From positions 7,501 through 71,500 of the forward strand of contig JAJFZO010000658.1 of NCBI GenBank assembly GCA_021397835.1: DNA of 64,000 bases, read 5' to 3'. Position 1 is the stretch's first letter, and every line of letters begins with the position of its first letter. This DNA is from Moringa oleifera. Its lineage: Eukaryota > Streptophyta > Magnoliopsida > Brassicales > Moringaceae. The position numbers and the translations under genes were made by a program. The notes beneath the pieces were generated by a model that did not search any database, was not told the origin of the DNA, and saw nothing but the letters and a program-made list of their open reading frames with translations. Shown in pieces: positions 50,049 through 61,900 of this stretch.

Positions 50049-50929
50049 GTGGTGGAGGGCCTTTGATCAGATGGTATTTTGAGTAGCAAAGAACCAAAAA
50101 GAGCGTGTACTGTACTGTGGAAATAATTTAGTGAGCAATACCCGGGCATATAACAAGAGAGAAACCAAGCTGTTTGTGGGGTTTGGAAGAGAGAAACTAC
50201 AGAGGTAAAATAGCAGGTAAGTCAGATAAAATGGACTGCAACCACAGAAACAAATTAAAGTTTGGAATTCCCTTTGAAGGAGCAAGAAGAGAGCACAGGA
50301 GCTTAAAATTTCAAGACTTGGTGAAAAAACAGCTTCGCGGATATATATGATTAAGCAACATTAAGGAACAATGAATAAATGATGTAGATCTCAAGTGGAC
50401 TCAAAAGGACATGCATGAACACAAAAAGAACACCAGAAAGCTTCGATAGAAAATACATAATTTAAAGGAAGAGGGAAAACAAAAGGGAAAAAACTTTCAT
50501 CTTTTGCATGATACAAACATAATAAATAACACAGGAGTGTGAATTGACAGAAAAGAAAGAAAATTGCAAAGAGCATAACAGACGATAATAAATAACTGAA
50601 GAAAGAAAGAAGCCGGAAAACAGACCTGATCTCGGAACAGCGAGAAACAGCAGAAGCTTCAGAGAAGCGCCCAGCACCAAGCAAGAGCTTTCCCGGCTCT
50701 CTCACTTGCTTAAAGACGGAAATAAAAAATAAATAAATTAGATAAAGAAAACCCTCCTGAGATCTTTGGCTGCGGCAACAGCGAAGAAGCCAAAAGAAAA
50801 ACAAAATGAGAGAAAGGAGGAGAGTGGGTGGGGGGTATTTATAGATGAAGATAAAATTGGGAGATTAGACAGTGGGGGTGCGGTTGACATCGTAGACAAA
50901 GGGGCCAAAGCCACGCGCTCTCGAACCAA

Positions 50930-52663
50930 CAGACAAATAAAAGAAACGTGGAAATTTGGGTCAATTTCCAGATCCCCTCAAATCACTACACACCCACAAC
51001 TGTGGATAACCTCGCGGCCTCGCACGTGTCTAACGGTTCTCTTTGTCTCCCCCCTCCACCCACCCCTCACTTTTTTTTTTCTTTTTTTTCTCATTATTAC
51101 TTTTAATATAAAAATATCTTCTCTGAGTTATCTTCTTTTTCAAAAAATAAATAATAATAATAATAATTATTATTATTATTACCAACTGCTTTTATTAACT
51201 ATTACATCTTAGGAGTGGAGAAAATTGCTATTCAAACGGTCTTCTCCCTACAAGATCGACAAACGACCAAGACTCTGTCTCCGTGTCATCAATTGACACG
51301 TCTAACGTCACCCCTTCATCTTCGTGGTGTCGTAGATTTTCACGCAAGCTACACAGAAAGACGAGTCTCCATACAAAGCCCACAAAAATTTGTGGGCCAT
51401 GCCATCGCGGCCCGCCAAATATTGTTTCCAACTTAATATTTATTTCTATAATTAATTAATTTTTTATATTTTAAAAATAATTTTAATTTTAATTTAGATA
51501 TTTATAAAAATTTTAATTTTTTATAGTAAAAAATAATTTAAATAAAATTTTCACTTTATTCTAAATTTATTTTAAATTTAAATAATTTTTAATATAATTT
51601 TTTAAAAATTCAATAAATATAAATTTTAATTTTTGGTACAGAAAAATTTAAAATTTTTAAAATTTTAACCATATAAATTTTTAAAATTTGTTAAATAAAA
51701 ATTTTAATTAAAATATTTTTCATTTTTTAATAAACTTTAATTTAATGTAAATTATTATATTCTTTATTATTTTTAAAATATAAAAATTTAATTGATAACG
51801 TATAAGATTTTTTTTTTATTAATTATTTAATATTTTCTTCCTTTAAAATACCTTACATCCAAGTTCCGATATTCCAATTTTACCCATAACATATCCTCCC
51901 TTTGGCATCTTTTCTTCTCTCCACCTTCTCTCTCGCGCCGCTCCTCTCCAGGACCCTCCTCGAGGCGGAAGACGAGCACGAGCAAGTCTTCATTCCCTCC
52001 CAACTTGTTTGGCTTTGCTCCGCGTCGGATAAACCACTCTCTTTCTTACGGATTCCGACGAAATCAAATGGTCCTCGTCCACCGTCTTCAGCAAATTAGG
52101 GTTTCCAGAAAACTTGAATTACCCAATACACAACCTAGTCCAGCACAAGCTTGAGAAGCTGCTACAACTTCTGTGTGGTACTTCTCCAGAACAATATTCG
52201 GAGCCCCAATATTTTGAACAAGTCACGTCTTTGACGTCTTCAAAATCTTGAAAGTTGGAACTCTACTGCTGCTGGGGCGAGCACTGGAAGTGTCTTCGAC
52301 GTACCATCTTGAGCTTTTACTACTACTCTCTGTTAATTGCTATTGGCTTGATTTTGGATTTCAAATACAGGGTCAGTTCCTTGTATCTCAGTAATTTGGT
52401 TTATGTTCATTTATTACTGTGATAATTCTTTCATTGAAAAACTTACGAGTCTTTTTATGGTGTTCCATTTTCTGCAATTTGTAGTGCAATGATTTCGTTT
52501 TGGTGTTTCCTACCCACTTGTTACCTGACTGCATGAGCATCTATCTGTTTTCCTCTGGAATCAACTGCATACTACTTATTGTTTTGTATCTCATTAGAAA
52601 AAAAAATTTATGCTGGATGGCGTGATCTGATGACACTAAGTATTGTCTGCTAGGCAGAGGAAT
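50930..52663. other. shared upstream region and POP5 5' UTR with intron
   Basis: The left end holds the promoter of the minus-strand Cys/His-rich gene. 51440-51840 is extremely AT-rich and includes a dispersed block. From about 51900 a GC-richer stretch probably is the untranslated first exon of POP5. Its frame without ATG (51902-52099) is not counted as coding. A likely UTR intron ends at the acceptor CTGCTAG at about 52653. Confidence 0.45.
51147..51182. repeat. (AAT)n(ATT)n palindromic microsatellite
   Basis: An AAT/TAA repeat passes directly into its complement ATT, making a near-perfect inverted repeat of about 36 bases that could form a hairpin or cruciform. Confidence 0.85.
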
Positions 52664-53710
52664 ATGGTGGGATTTAAAAACAGGTACATGGTGTTCGAGG
52701 TTTTATTGGATCCAAATAGAGACCTTTTGGGAGAAGATCCCATCATACTTACCCAATTCAATGTGTCAAAAGCAATCAAAGATAAAATTCTTGTGAATTT
52801 TGGAGAATGTGGTCTGGCTTCATCTCTTGGATCCTTCCAAGGTAAGAACATGTTGCTTACTATGAATACACCATCTTGCCCTTCATTCTCATGTTACACA
52901 TCATTTTTCTGTAGTCAAGTATGTGAATCCCATCACAAAGTTGTGTATCATCAGAGCTTCAAGGAACGAGTATCAGAAAGTTTGGTCTGCAATTACCCTG
53001 GTTACAAGTATTGCTAATTGCCCGGTGCTTTTTAATTTGCTGGACCTTACTGGTAAGTTGAACAGTGCAAATGCGAATTGTAATAGCTCATTGGAGTTGA
53101 ATTATATTTCTTTTTATCAGTACATTCAAACAAGTTTAAAGAAAAATGTGATGTCATTTTTTTTTTTTTAAGAAAGAAGCTGGAGATAAGATAATAATAC
53201 CAACTTCATTGCTGTCATCATTTTTGAGCATGATTAAGTTCTGAAACCCAGTTGTGAAATAAAAATTATTCCACTGTTCCTTTTTGAGATGCAGATTTTT
53301 GTTAGGGCATAACTCGCATAAGAAACAACATTAAAATACGAATTCTATGTTTTTGGGTGGGTATGCTACTTCTTTTTCCTTTTATGCTTGAAGGTTCGCC
53401 ATATTTTTTAAATATACAGTTTGATTTTTGAATGTTCTACATAATTATTAGGTGGGATTCATTTTTGTCCTGTTCTATATAAGATTATTATAATTGGATC
53501 TAGGAATGACTTCTGTTTAGGAAAAACTAACTTCTGGTTTCATTTTATTTGTTCACCACAGGAAGTATCAAGGCCTGTAAAGTCGCTGCTTTGAAGTGTG
53601 ATGAATTGAAATTTGACCACTACTGTCTTTTGGCTGGAGCACGTCTCTCGGCTGATGTTACTCGGCGCATGCAAAATTATCTGGAAAAGATCAAAGTATT
53701 GGAGCGCTAA
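52664..53710 (+). CDS. POP5: POP5, ribonuclease P/MRP protein subunit
   Basis: Three exons: 52664-52841, 52915-53052, 53562-53710 (154 aa, close to Arabidopsis POP5). POP5 is a core protein of RNase P and RNase MRP, which process tRNA 5' ends and pre-rRNA in the nucleus and nucleolus. Conserved stretches are the start MVGFKNRYMVFEV, then IILTQFNVSKAIKDKILVNF, GECGLASSLGSF, KYVNPITKLCIIRASRNEYQ and VWSAITLVTSIANCPVLFNL, forming the Rpp14/Pop5 fold. The C terminus (KACKVAALKCDELKFDHYCL, ending in KIKVLER) is variable and charged. All introns are phase 1. The start is the first ATG after the presumed UTR acceptor and matches the family start. It is transcribed away from the Cys/His-rich gene. 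Confidence 0.96.
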
Positions 53711-56011
53711 AGGTACATCTGCGATGGCCAATTTCTCAGTTATGCTTGCACGCGATTTGGTTCATTCTGAACTCAATCTGCTTGAATTTGTTGTATATAA
53801 ACACAATTGTTCATTATCACTTTTGTTTTGCATGACCCTGAGCTGATTTTTATGCAATACCTTAATTATTATCATTAGATGGTCTTAAGTCAGTGTTTGT
53901 CAGATGTGATATTTTTAGGTAGGCAGTCAGTGATTGCTAAAAAGGAACTCAAATTGCCCATATTTTGTGTTTATAAGGCAGTTGAAGCACTTTTGGTGGA
54001 GAGTTAACAGGTTTAAACTTGTATTCTTGTGAGCTGTGGTGCTATATGCAACCCCTTCTGCTATACTGCTGTGCACCGTAAATTGAGAGCGCCTGTCTTG
54101 CAACTCTTCCTTGCCTATCAACCAACAGCACAAGATGGTGTTGATGAGTGGCACATTCAGGAGTGCAGGTAGCATTAGTGTTTTCAGAGAAGCTGTTTCC
54201 CTTTGTCATGTTCAAAGTTCATCATGGCATTATGCCCCTAATTGCTTTTTGTGAGGGCTTCCATGCTGTTGCCAATAGTTGGAGGCAATAGGTATTTTGT
54301 GGTATCTTTGTGAATCTTGAGATAAGTAAATGTGATCATCACCCAAGAGACCAGGTGAGGTGATTCAGTCACGTTGAGGATGACACAAACCTTTTTTAGC
54401 CCCTTCTGATTTGACAATTATGGTTTTCTTTACTCCATTATTTACGTGTTCTATTATTAGAATTGTTAAATCCATGAACCGATTTAGTGTTTGAATGTTT
54501 AAGTAGGTTATTGTCTGAATAATGATGTTAACCTATGCAAGCTTTAATGTTGCACAAACCAGTTGGGGGGAGAGGGGGGGAACTTGTTTTCATGATAATA
54601 TAGTATACATAAAAGTGAAAAGTTAAAGCTAAAAAATTTGAAATTAATAATTCTAATATAAAATTTAAAAATAACTAATTCTGATCAGGTATGTTAAATG
54701 TATATATAATAAGTCACTAAAGTTTTCTTGAAATTTTGTTACTTACCTTATAACTGGTTTTATGATTGGCATGATCAGATGAGCTCTATAGTGAATATCT
54801 ATAGATATGTGCATAAATTATTAAGGAGTTAAAAGAATGAAGTTTTAATAGTTTAATTAAATGTTCTGAATGGTAGGTATCATATGGGCAATGAAAGATA
54901 AGAGTAATTTTCTAAAGAATATCAAATTTGCTTCTTTGTTAGTAATAGATAAGTTTATAACTTGTTTTATTAGGTACAATTTAAGTGGGCTAATGTATTT
55001 CATAACTCAAATTGCATCTGGGGAAAAAAAAAAAAAGGAAAGGGGAAATGTAAAACTAAAGAGGCTTGCCATTCTGAAAGAAAAACAAAAGCAGTTTTTG
55101 AAGATTTTGAACTGCCATCGTGAGAGATGAGGTGTGGCTGGATATTTTGTACTTCGGGGAGTGTGCCTTGTATAATAATGCTTCTAGTTTTAAAGGCTTT
55201 TGAGTTTCTAAATCCCATCTTACTGAGGCACTGCTGTTTGGGCTTTAAATATGGTTGCTTTATGGACTCTTAAGGAAGCTTTGGATTGATGGTCAAATAT
55301 GGGATGCGCACCTGCTCCGATGTCAAATTTGTTAGGCACTTGTGTGCTAGGTTGTAGGAAGCTAGAAGAAGATAGTGCACAGTGTTGGTGGCAATGTTTG
55401 ATATTCGTAACAAAGCTCAACTCGTTTATCACGCTGCATGTGGATGCTATAAATGAATATTCCTAGGGAACAGATAACTTAAGCGCTGAATTTAGTTACT
55501 CTTTGTTATAACATTTTGCATGAAAGAGGGTAGCGGTGCTGATATGCATTGTTGACTTGTTCAAGCTGATATCATTTTGGCTTTCCTTCTCCAGAGTGCT
55601 TTGGTAGTCATACAAATTTGTCATTTGTCAAAAAATGTGATTATCGCGATTATTTATTCATGAGATCCTGACGCCCCGCAATTTGAATCCATGCTTGCAT
55701 GCCATGCAAGTTATGAGCTGCATTGAAATCCAATTTTTTTTTTTTAAAAAAAAGCCCTGCAGCGTTGGAGTATACCTCCATTTTCTTTTTTTATTTAATT
55801 AAACTATCAATTATAATCATCTGGGGTGAATTTCTTAATTTAAAGGAAAGAATTTATAGATTAACGATCACAATGCATTCTTTAACCAGAGTAATGGGTG
55901 TTGGTGGTGGGCATCGTCATAGTGGGACGGAGCTGGTCAGAGTGTCATCCACGTATGACGGCATGAGACCCACTTAAGCCTCAACGACTTACTTGGCCCT
56001 ACTGTTGTCTG
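53711..56011. other. intergenic between POP5 and DUF599 gene
   Basis: About 2.3 kb with moderate to low GC. The first few hundred bases should be the POP5 3' UTR. Short open frames show no recognisable domain. A G-rich patch lies at 54563-54581 and an A run near 55025. Nothing else is supported. Confidence 0.4.
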
Positions 56012-56017
56012 TATAAA
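56012..56017 (+). promoter_or_regulatory. TATA box of DUF599 gene
   Basis: TATAAA lies 161 bases before the start codon at 56173, in a suitable position for a promoter with a pyrimidine-rich leader (CTCTCCTCCTCTC) after it. Confidence 0.5.
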
Positions 56018-56172
56018 TTAAAATCCCACCCCGCATTTTAGTCCTTGTAGCATCCGTATCACACTTGGGCTCTCCTCCTCTCTTCTCTCCTTCTGCGCCT
56101 CAGGAAAACCAAGGGAAGGGGAAAAGTCAGATACAATACCAGAGAAAAAGTACGTCTCTTTTAGAACAAACC

Positions 56173-57010
56173 ATGGAGAAAAAGTTTCTTGATTATACGC
56201 TGGTTCCGGTGGGGATGCTTGTAATGGTGGCATACCACCTTTGGCTCCTCAATCGAATCGTGAGGCGCCCCACCAAGACTGTTATTGGCATCAATGCAAT
56301 CAATCGCCGCTTCTGGATTCGCGCCATGATGGAGGTTGCTTTGTCTATTTCTCTGCCTTTTCCACTTTCTCCGTCTCTCTCATTTACCTGATGATCTCGA
56401 TTTCAGCAAATGAATCTCACTTTGTGTATGATGCTGGCAGGACGCGTCCAAGAATGGGGTTCTTGCGGTGCAAACGCTAAGAAACAACATAATGGCATCA
56501 ACGCTGTTGGCGTCGACGGCGATCATGCTGAGCTCTCTCATCGCCGTCTTGATGACAAGCGGCTCGCAGGATAGATCTGGATGGTTTGTCTTTGGGGATA
56601 GGAGCGAGCTTGTCTTCTCCATAAAGTTCTTCTCCATATTGTTGTGCTTCTTGGTCGCCTTCTTGTTCAACGTGCAGTCCATAAGATACTACAGCCATGC
56701 AAGTATCCTCATCAACGTGCCCTTCAAAAAGATGCACCCGCAGCATCAGCATCAGCATCACCATCTCACCGTCGAGTATGTAGCCACAGTTGTCAATAGG
56801 GGTAGCTATTTCTGGTCTTTAGGTTTACGTGCTTTCTACTTCTCTTTCCCTCTGTTTTTGTGGATTTTTGGGCCCATCCCTATGTTCTTGTGCTGCTTTC
56901 TCCTGGTTCTCATGCTTTATTTCCTCGACGTCACCTTTGAATTTGGTTGGCCTGTGGGGTTTCCCGATGATGATCGCCGCGGAGACGAGGAAGGAGGGGT
57001 TACAAATTAA
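56173..57010 (+). CDS. DUF599 family membrane protein
   Basis: Two exons: 56173-56334 and 56441-57010 (243 aa), split by a 106-nt intron. It matches the plant DUF599 family: LDYTLVPVGMLVMVAYHLWL near the N terminus, IGINAINRRFWIRAMME, then NGVLAVQTLRNNIMASTLLA. Four main hydrophobic segments are visible: about 8-30, 75-95, 115-135 and a long C-terminal pair after GSYFWSLGLRAFYFSFPLFL. A soluble loop holds a His-rich run (HPQHQHQHHH), and the C terminus is acidic. It is an integral membrane protein of unknown function. The ATG follows a CCATGG context, and the family start agrees. A TATA box lies 161 bp upstream. Confidence 0.92.
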
Positions 57011-57059
57011 GCCTTGATCTATGCTGAGATATGATACTACAGGTTTTAAGTTAATTAGC

Positions 57060-58996
57060 AGAGCTACCTCAATGATGGACATTATAGGAATAACGAGCGG
57101 TTCATGTTCAATCCAAGTTGAATTGAATTGCCAAGGACTTTAATAATAACCAAAGTCCTCTGTTTTTGTCTTTTTTTTGTTCCAAAAGAGAGCTTCCTTT
57201 GCAGTTTCGGGGCGCTAAAAGACAGCTTGTTTCGTTCTACCAGCAGGGGAGAATCTTCAGTTCCATTTTGTTTCTTTTTTCTCTTCTGCAACTTTTCTTT
57301 TGTGCAAACTGACTTTTCAGCACACGACGAAACGGACACTGATTAACCCCGCCACTGTCACTTGTTGGGTTGGTAGCTAACGAATCTTTGAACCCCTTTT
57401 TCTAATTTCTCCTCCCTGCTCTGACCCTGTAAGGGAGCATCCTCTAAGATGCCAGGGGAGATGCGGAAGCATCCTTAAGAGAGTAATCAGTGTTTGAGAG
57501 GCGAAGTTATAGCTTAAAGGGCTACACCATGCGAAGCACCTGAGAAGGGATGTTCCCATCATATTCAATTCAATATTAGCATAACCTTTCTTTTAATAAC
57601 TAATATGCAAGTGAAGTGACCTCTCCTTGATTCTTAAGATGATTATGACCAATCACATTATCTGCATACTTTGGTTGCCAAGATCAGTTACTCAGAATCA
57701 AAGGTCTCTGCCTCAGTGCCACTTTCACTTTTTCAATCACCACATACCCAATGGCATATTTTCCGAATTAGATCTACAATTCATGAGCAACTACAGAGTA
57801 CAGCACCTAACTAGCCAATGGGGTGCCTCTCTACACCATTTCAAGAAGGGGGAAGCATCACGTTATGATATACCTGTCGTATTTTGCAGCAGCACAACAA
57901 TGATGGGGTTGGTCCCATCCAGTATCCAGGATCTATAAATGGCCTTTAAGATTGAGATGCTCAACCACCTGTACTATTTTTGTCATAGAAGCTTCATGGG
58001 ATAATATTGAGTTTTATGGCACCACAGATACCCTTTACACATGAATAACAGATTTCATGACTCAAAAGATAAATCAGGTTTCCATCAGAAGGAAAGGTTT
58101 ACAGAACCGTAATCAGCTCATTCCTTTATTTACCTATGGAGCTATTCAAGCTGGTTTCGTTCAACTAAGAGAAGAAACATAAATTGTAAGAGCACCTTCA
58201 CCGATAAAGGCCTATGAAGTAACTTCCTAAAGTCTCCATCAGCACGTCATTTGCATTGTGAAGCATCACTCTTGAACTCTGCTGTACATTGTAACTTGAC
58301 TTCCTTGAATTCTTAAATTTCAAATTCCATGCCCGGCAACCCTCATTCCTTTTTCCTCATGTATCCCTACAGATGATGACATCCAACAGGATTCCCACCC
58401 TTCCGTAAAGCTCTGATGTATAAATTTGAAAAAGATCTTGCATAATGCATGTTCTTTTGCATGATAGTGTATAAGATAAGGAGAGAGAATGACAGAGAGA
58501 GAGAGAGAGAGAGAGACAGTTGTAATATTTCAATGCCCATGAGACCTATATATATTCAGAGCAAGAGTCGAGCTTGAACAGTCTAGAACTTGACATACAT
58601 TTACAGCAGTATGTAACCTGTAAATGAGCCTTAAGCAAGAGCGGGTACAAAGGTCAACCATACATTCAGGTCTGAGGTGATCCAAAGCATCTCTGTGTTT
58701 GAAACTTTCATGTAAAGATTAAACATATCTATTCTTAAGTCTCCATGCATGACAAATATAATAAATATTATTAACAACAACAATTGACTTCCTAGATTTT
58801 CGGCAGATTTATTGATATCTAGATAATAACAGTTTATTTGGCTAAAATGACATCAACACCGTAAGAAAAAGGCACCACTAACCTGTACTGCTTCTTTAGA
58901 GTCATTCATGGACACAGCATTTTATACGAAGGATACCACACAGGCCAAAAAGGTTTCATCATCTGTGTGGACATGCATGCATTCTTCTCTTACCAT
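57060..58996. other. intergenic between DUF599 gene and MutS2
   Basis: Convergent 3' flanks. I searched the minus strand here for a further MutS2 exon with Smr-domain motifs (LRG and HGxG types) and saw none. A (GA)n run is at 58494-58516. Open frames at 57377-57568 and 57627-57938 are not recognisable. Confidence 0.45.
58494..58516. repeat. (GA)n microsatellite
   Basis: About 11 GA units in the intergenic region downstream of MutS2. Confidence 0.9.
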
Positions 58997-61900
58997 TTAG
59001 ATCTCAACATCCATTAGTTTCAACTTCAGTTTCATATTGCCAGCTTGAACTAGTAATTCTTCTTTAGATGGCTCTATTCGCAAAACAGTTGCTTTCTTTC
59101 CAAGGGAGGAAATGTGCACCACGTCACCAACCTCAGGAATCTCAGTTTCCTTTACCAGATTCTCTATAAGGGAAAAAAATATTTATTAGATAATAATTCA
59201 ATGACTTCACTTGCCAGAGACAAAATTAAGATAGGTAGCTGTAGTATGAAGAGCTTTGACATGATAAAAGGTCCTGCAAACCATCTAAATTACTGCGAGA
59301 TTCGACCAGGCAAAACAGATTTTATCAGTTTTGACTAATACCTGCTGGTGATTGCTTCGCAAATTGAACAGCAGATGAACCTTTGATTCTTGCAGGATAT
59401 TCACTGTTATCTGTTACAGTATGTTCATAATTACTTGCCAAGGTTTGCCGGCTTTTGACCACGGCAGTTGATGGAGAAGCTCGTGCTGTAGATGCACGAA
59501 GCTGCTGCGCTATCCTATGAAGGATAGAACGTGCTCTCGAAGCAGCAATAGATATTTCTCCTATTTTCTTATATTTGTACTCAATGCTATGTCCCATGAT
59601 CATTCTTCTGGCAAGCAACAGATCTTCATGATATTCTCTTGAGATCCTACAAGAACAATGCAAAGAGAAACGAGATGGAGTATCTGCCAGCTTACACACT
59701 GGCCTTTGCAGCTCCCAAGAATGAACAGGCTAAATTGAAGCAAGCATCACATATTCACTAGCACATTTTACAGATTTTAATTGCCATGGAATAATCATGA
59801 AAAGAGTAAGAAGACTCTTGAGTGCTAAATGTGCTTCTCCTTGTGTGAGAAACAAATTCCAGCAGAATTTGTTCATCAGATGATGACCTCTTATAGCTCG
59901 AATAGAAAATTGCCATAATCATCATATTTTAGTGGCGTTCTAAATATGTCTGTGTGCGCACCTGCACATGTACATATGTATGCATGTATAATGTATAATA
60001 TACTCCATACTTAGTAATCTCCGATGACATTGGAATTTGTATCACAAGTCAGTTAAAAGAAAAGGGTTCTTACTTTAAATAATGTCGTGAACCATATAAA
60101 AGCTCTTGAAATTCTTGTTTGAACCTTTCCATATCGATGATGACCTGCACTAAATAAAAGACAACCTACTGAATATAGATGCCATTTCTAAAAAGCAAAG
60201 GAAGAACAAACTTTATTCATCCAGTATTGTTGAAAACAAGCTGAAAATGACAGCTAGCAACAGTAAATCTCCTGTTAGAAGCAGTATGATACTTGCTAAG
60301 CATACTAATGGCCAAAATTGTGAGTACTTGTACTGATGCTGGGCACAGAGAATCACAAAAGAAGGCAAACTCCCTCTGTCAGATGAGCAAAACTCCCCAC
60401 AAGAAGTTTCCTTTTTGATATTCCAACAGTCAAATAAATCTGGAAGACTACAGCTCTAGCAACAATAGTACACAAGTCTCATTTTGCATTTAATACAATC
60501 AAATAGAGAATAATTCAAATTTTTCTCCAGACAAGGTACAGTATTATAACATTATAATTGTTAAATGCTCAGAGCTTCGTTTTCTTAGTACTATGCTTTA
60601 TTTGTTGCATATTTTTAAATAAGATAAAATACGACTTACTCTTTTGCTACTTCAAATAGATTTGGATGAAAACAAGACAATCTATAAGTTTAAATTTTGA
60701 ATTCAGATTTTCAAGATATCTAGATAAGTTTAATTTTAAGTTTTGACTATTTTTTCCCCTATAAATTAGATGTCTATCAACAAAATAAATGAGCAATTCC
60801 AAGCTCCAAAATTTCTTTATCTTCTTGTTTATTATCCTTCTTACTTTCTACAGTTCTCCTTGGTTTTATCACAATCACATTTGTTTCCCTCTTAAAAAGC
60901 CAACATTTCCTTCTTTATTAAAAAAAAATGTATCTTGAACTTCATTAAGCAAAGCAAAGATAATACAAACAACTGCATGCTACCTCGTTAATCTCTGCAC
61001 TAGCAGCACCATAAAGTTCACGAGCATTATCAACAATTAAGCTGGGTAATCCCAATCGCTCAGCTATTTTTATTGCATTTGAGCGACCTACAAAAGGCCT
61101 ACAAATTTAGTCATATGATCTGATGTCAGAGCAATATATACCACAAAGAATCACCAAATAATCAACAGTGATAACATTCTCAAAGTGCATCCTAGCGTGT
61201 TTCTTAACATAGTGTGGTTGCTTTCTTGCTTTTACGCTGTTCATTCTTCTTGATGCTGCAGATTTTCTTACACCTAATTTGGTTGCTTTCTTGCTTTTAA
61301 GCTACACCTCATTCTTATTGATGGTGCAGGTTTCCTTACTCCTGTTATTGCTGTTGTATGCTGCACTTGGTCATGTGACCATGGAAGAGAATGAGAGAGT
61401 TTTATTATGGCTCAAGAGCACAAAGTGGCCTTTAAGTTCAAGGTAGTCAGATCATTTAACAAGCTTTGAAAAAAAAAAAAAATCTTGAAACAAGTTCAGC
61501 CCTTTAACATAAAGCAGTTTGTTCAAATAACTTTCATTATCATTATAGCTTGCTATGGTACAAGAAGCATAATTGGGCTAAGTAAGGCCCTTGCTAGTGT
61601 GTAGCAGTCTCTCGATGAAGAATGTAACAAAATTGTGGCCAATGACAGCTGGTTCAGTAAGTCAGAACTCAAAGGCTAAAGAAGGAGCTTAATCAATGAA
61701 AAATGTCCATATTTTGTGAACAAAACATTTTAACCTTACATAAGCTATCAATTAGAAAGCAGAAAGTATGATGTTATTGAACATCTAGAAATGTCTTAAG
61801 AGCCATATAAATAAATTTCACTTAGTCATGAAATTGAGAGTGAACCTGGTACTCCCCACAAAATCTTGTAAGTCGGCTTTAAATTTACTTCATCAAACTC

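Noticed and set aside
51902..52099. 65-codon plus-strand frame upstream of POP5
   Set aside because: It lacks an ATG, is not in a family I know, and fits an untranslated first exon.
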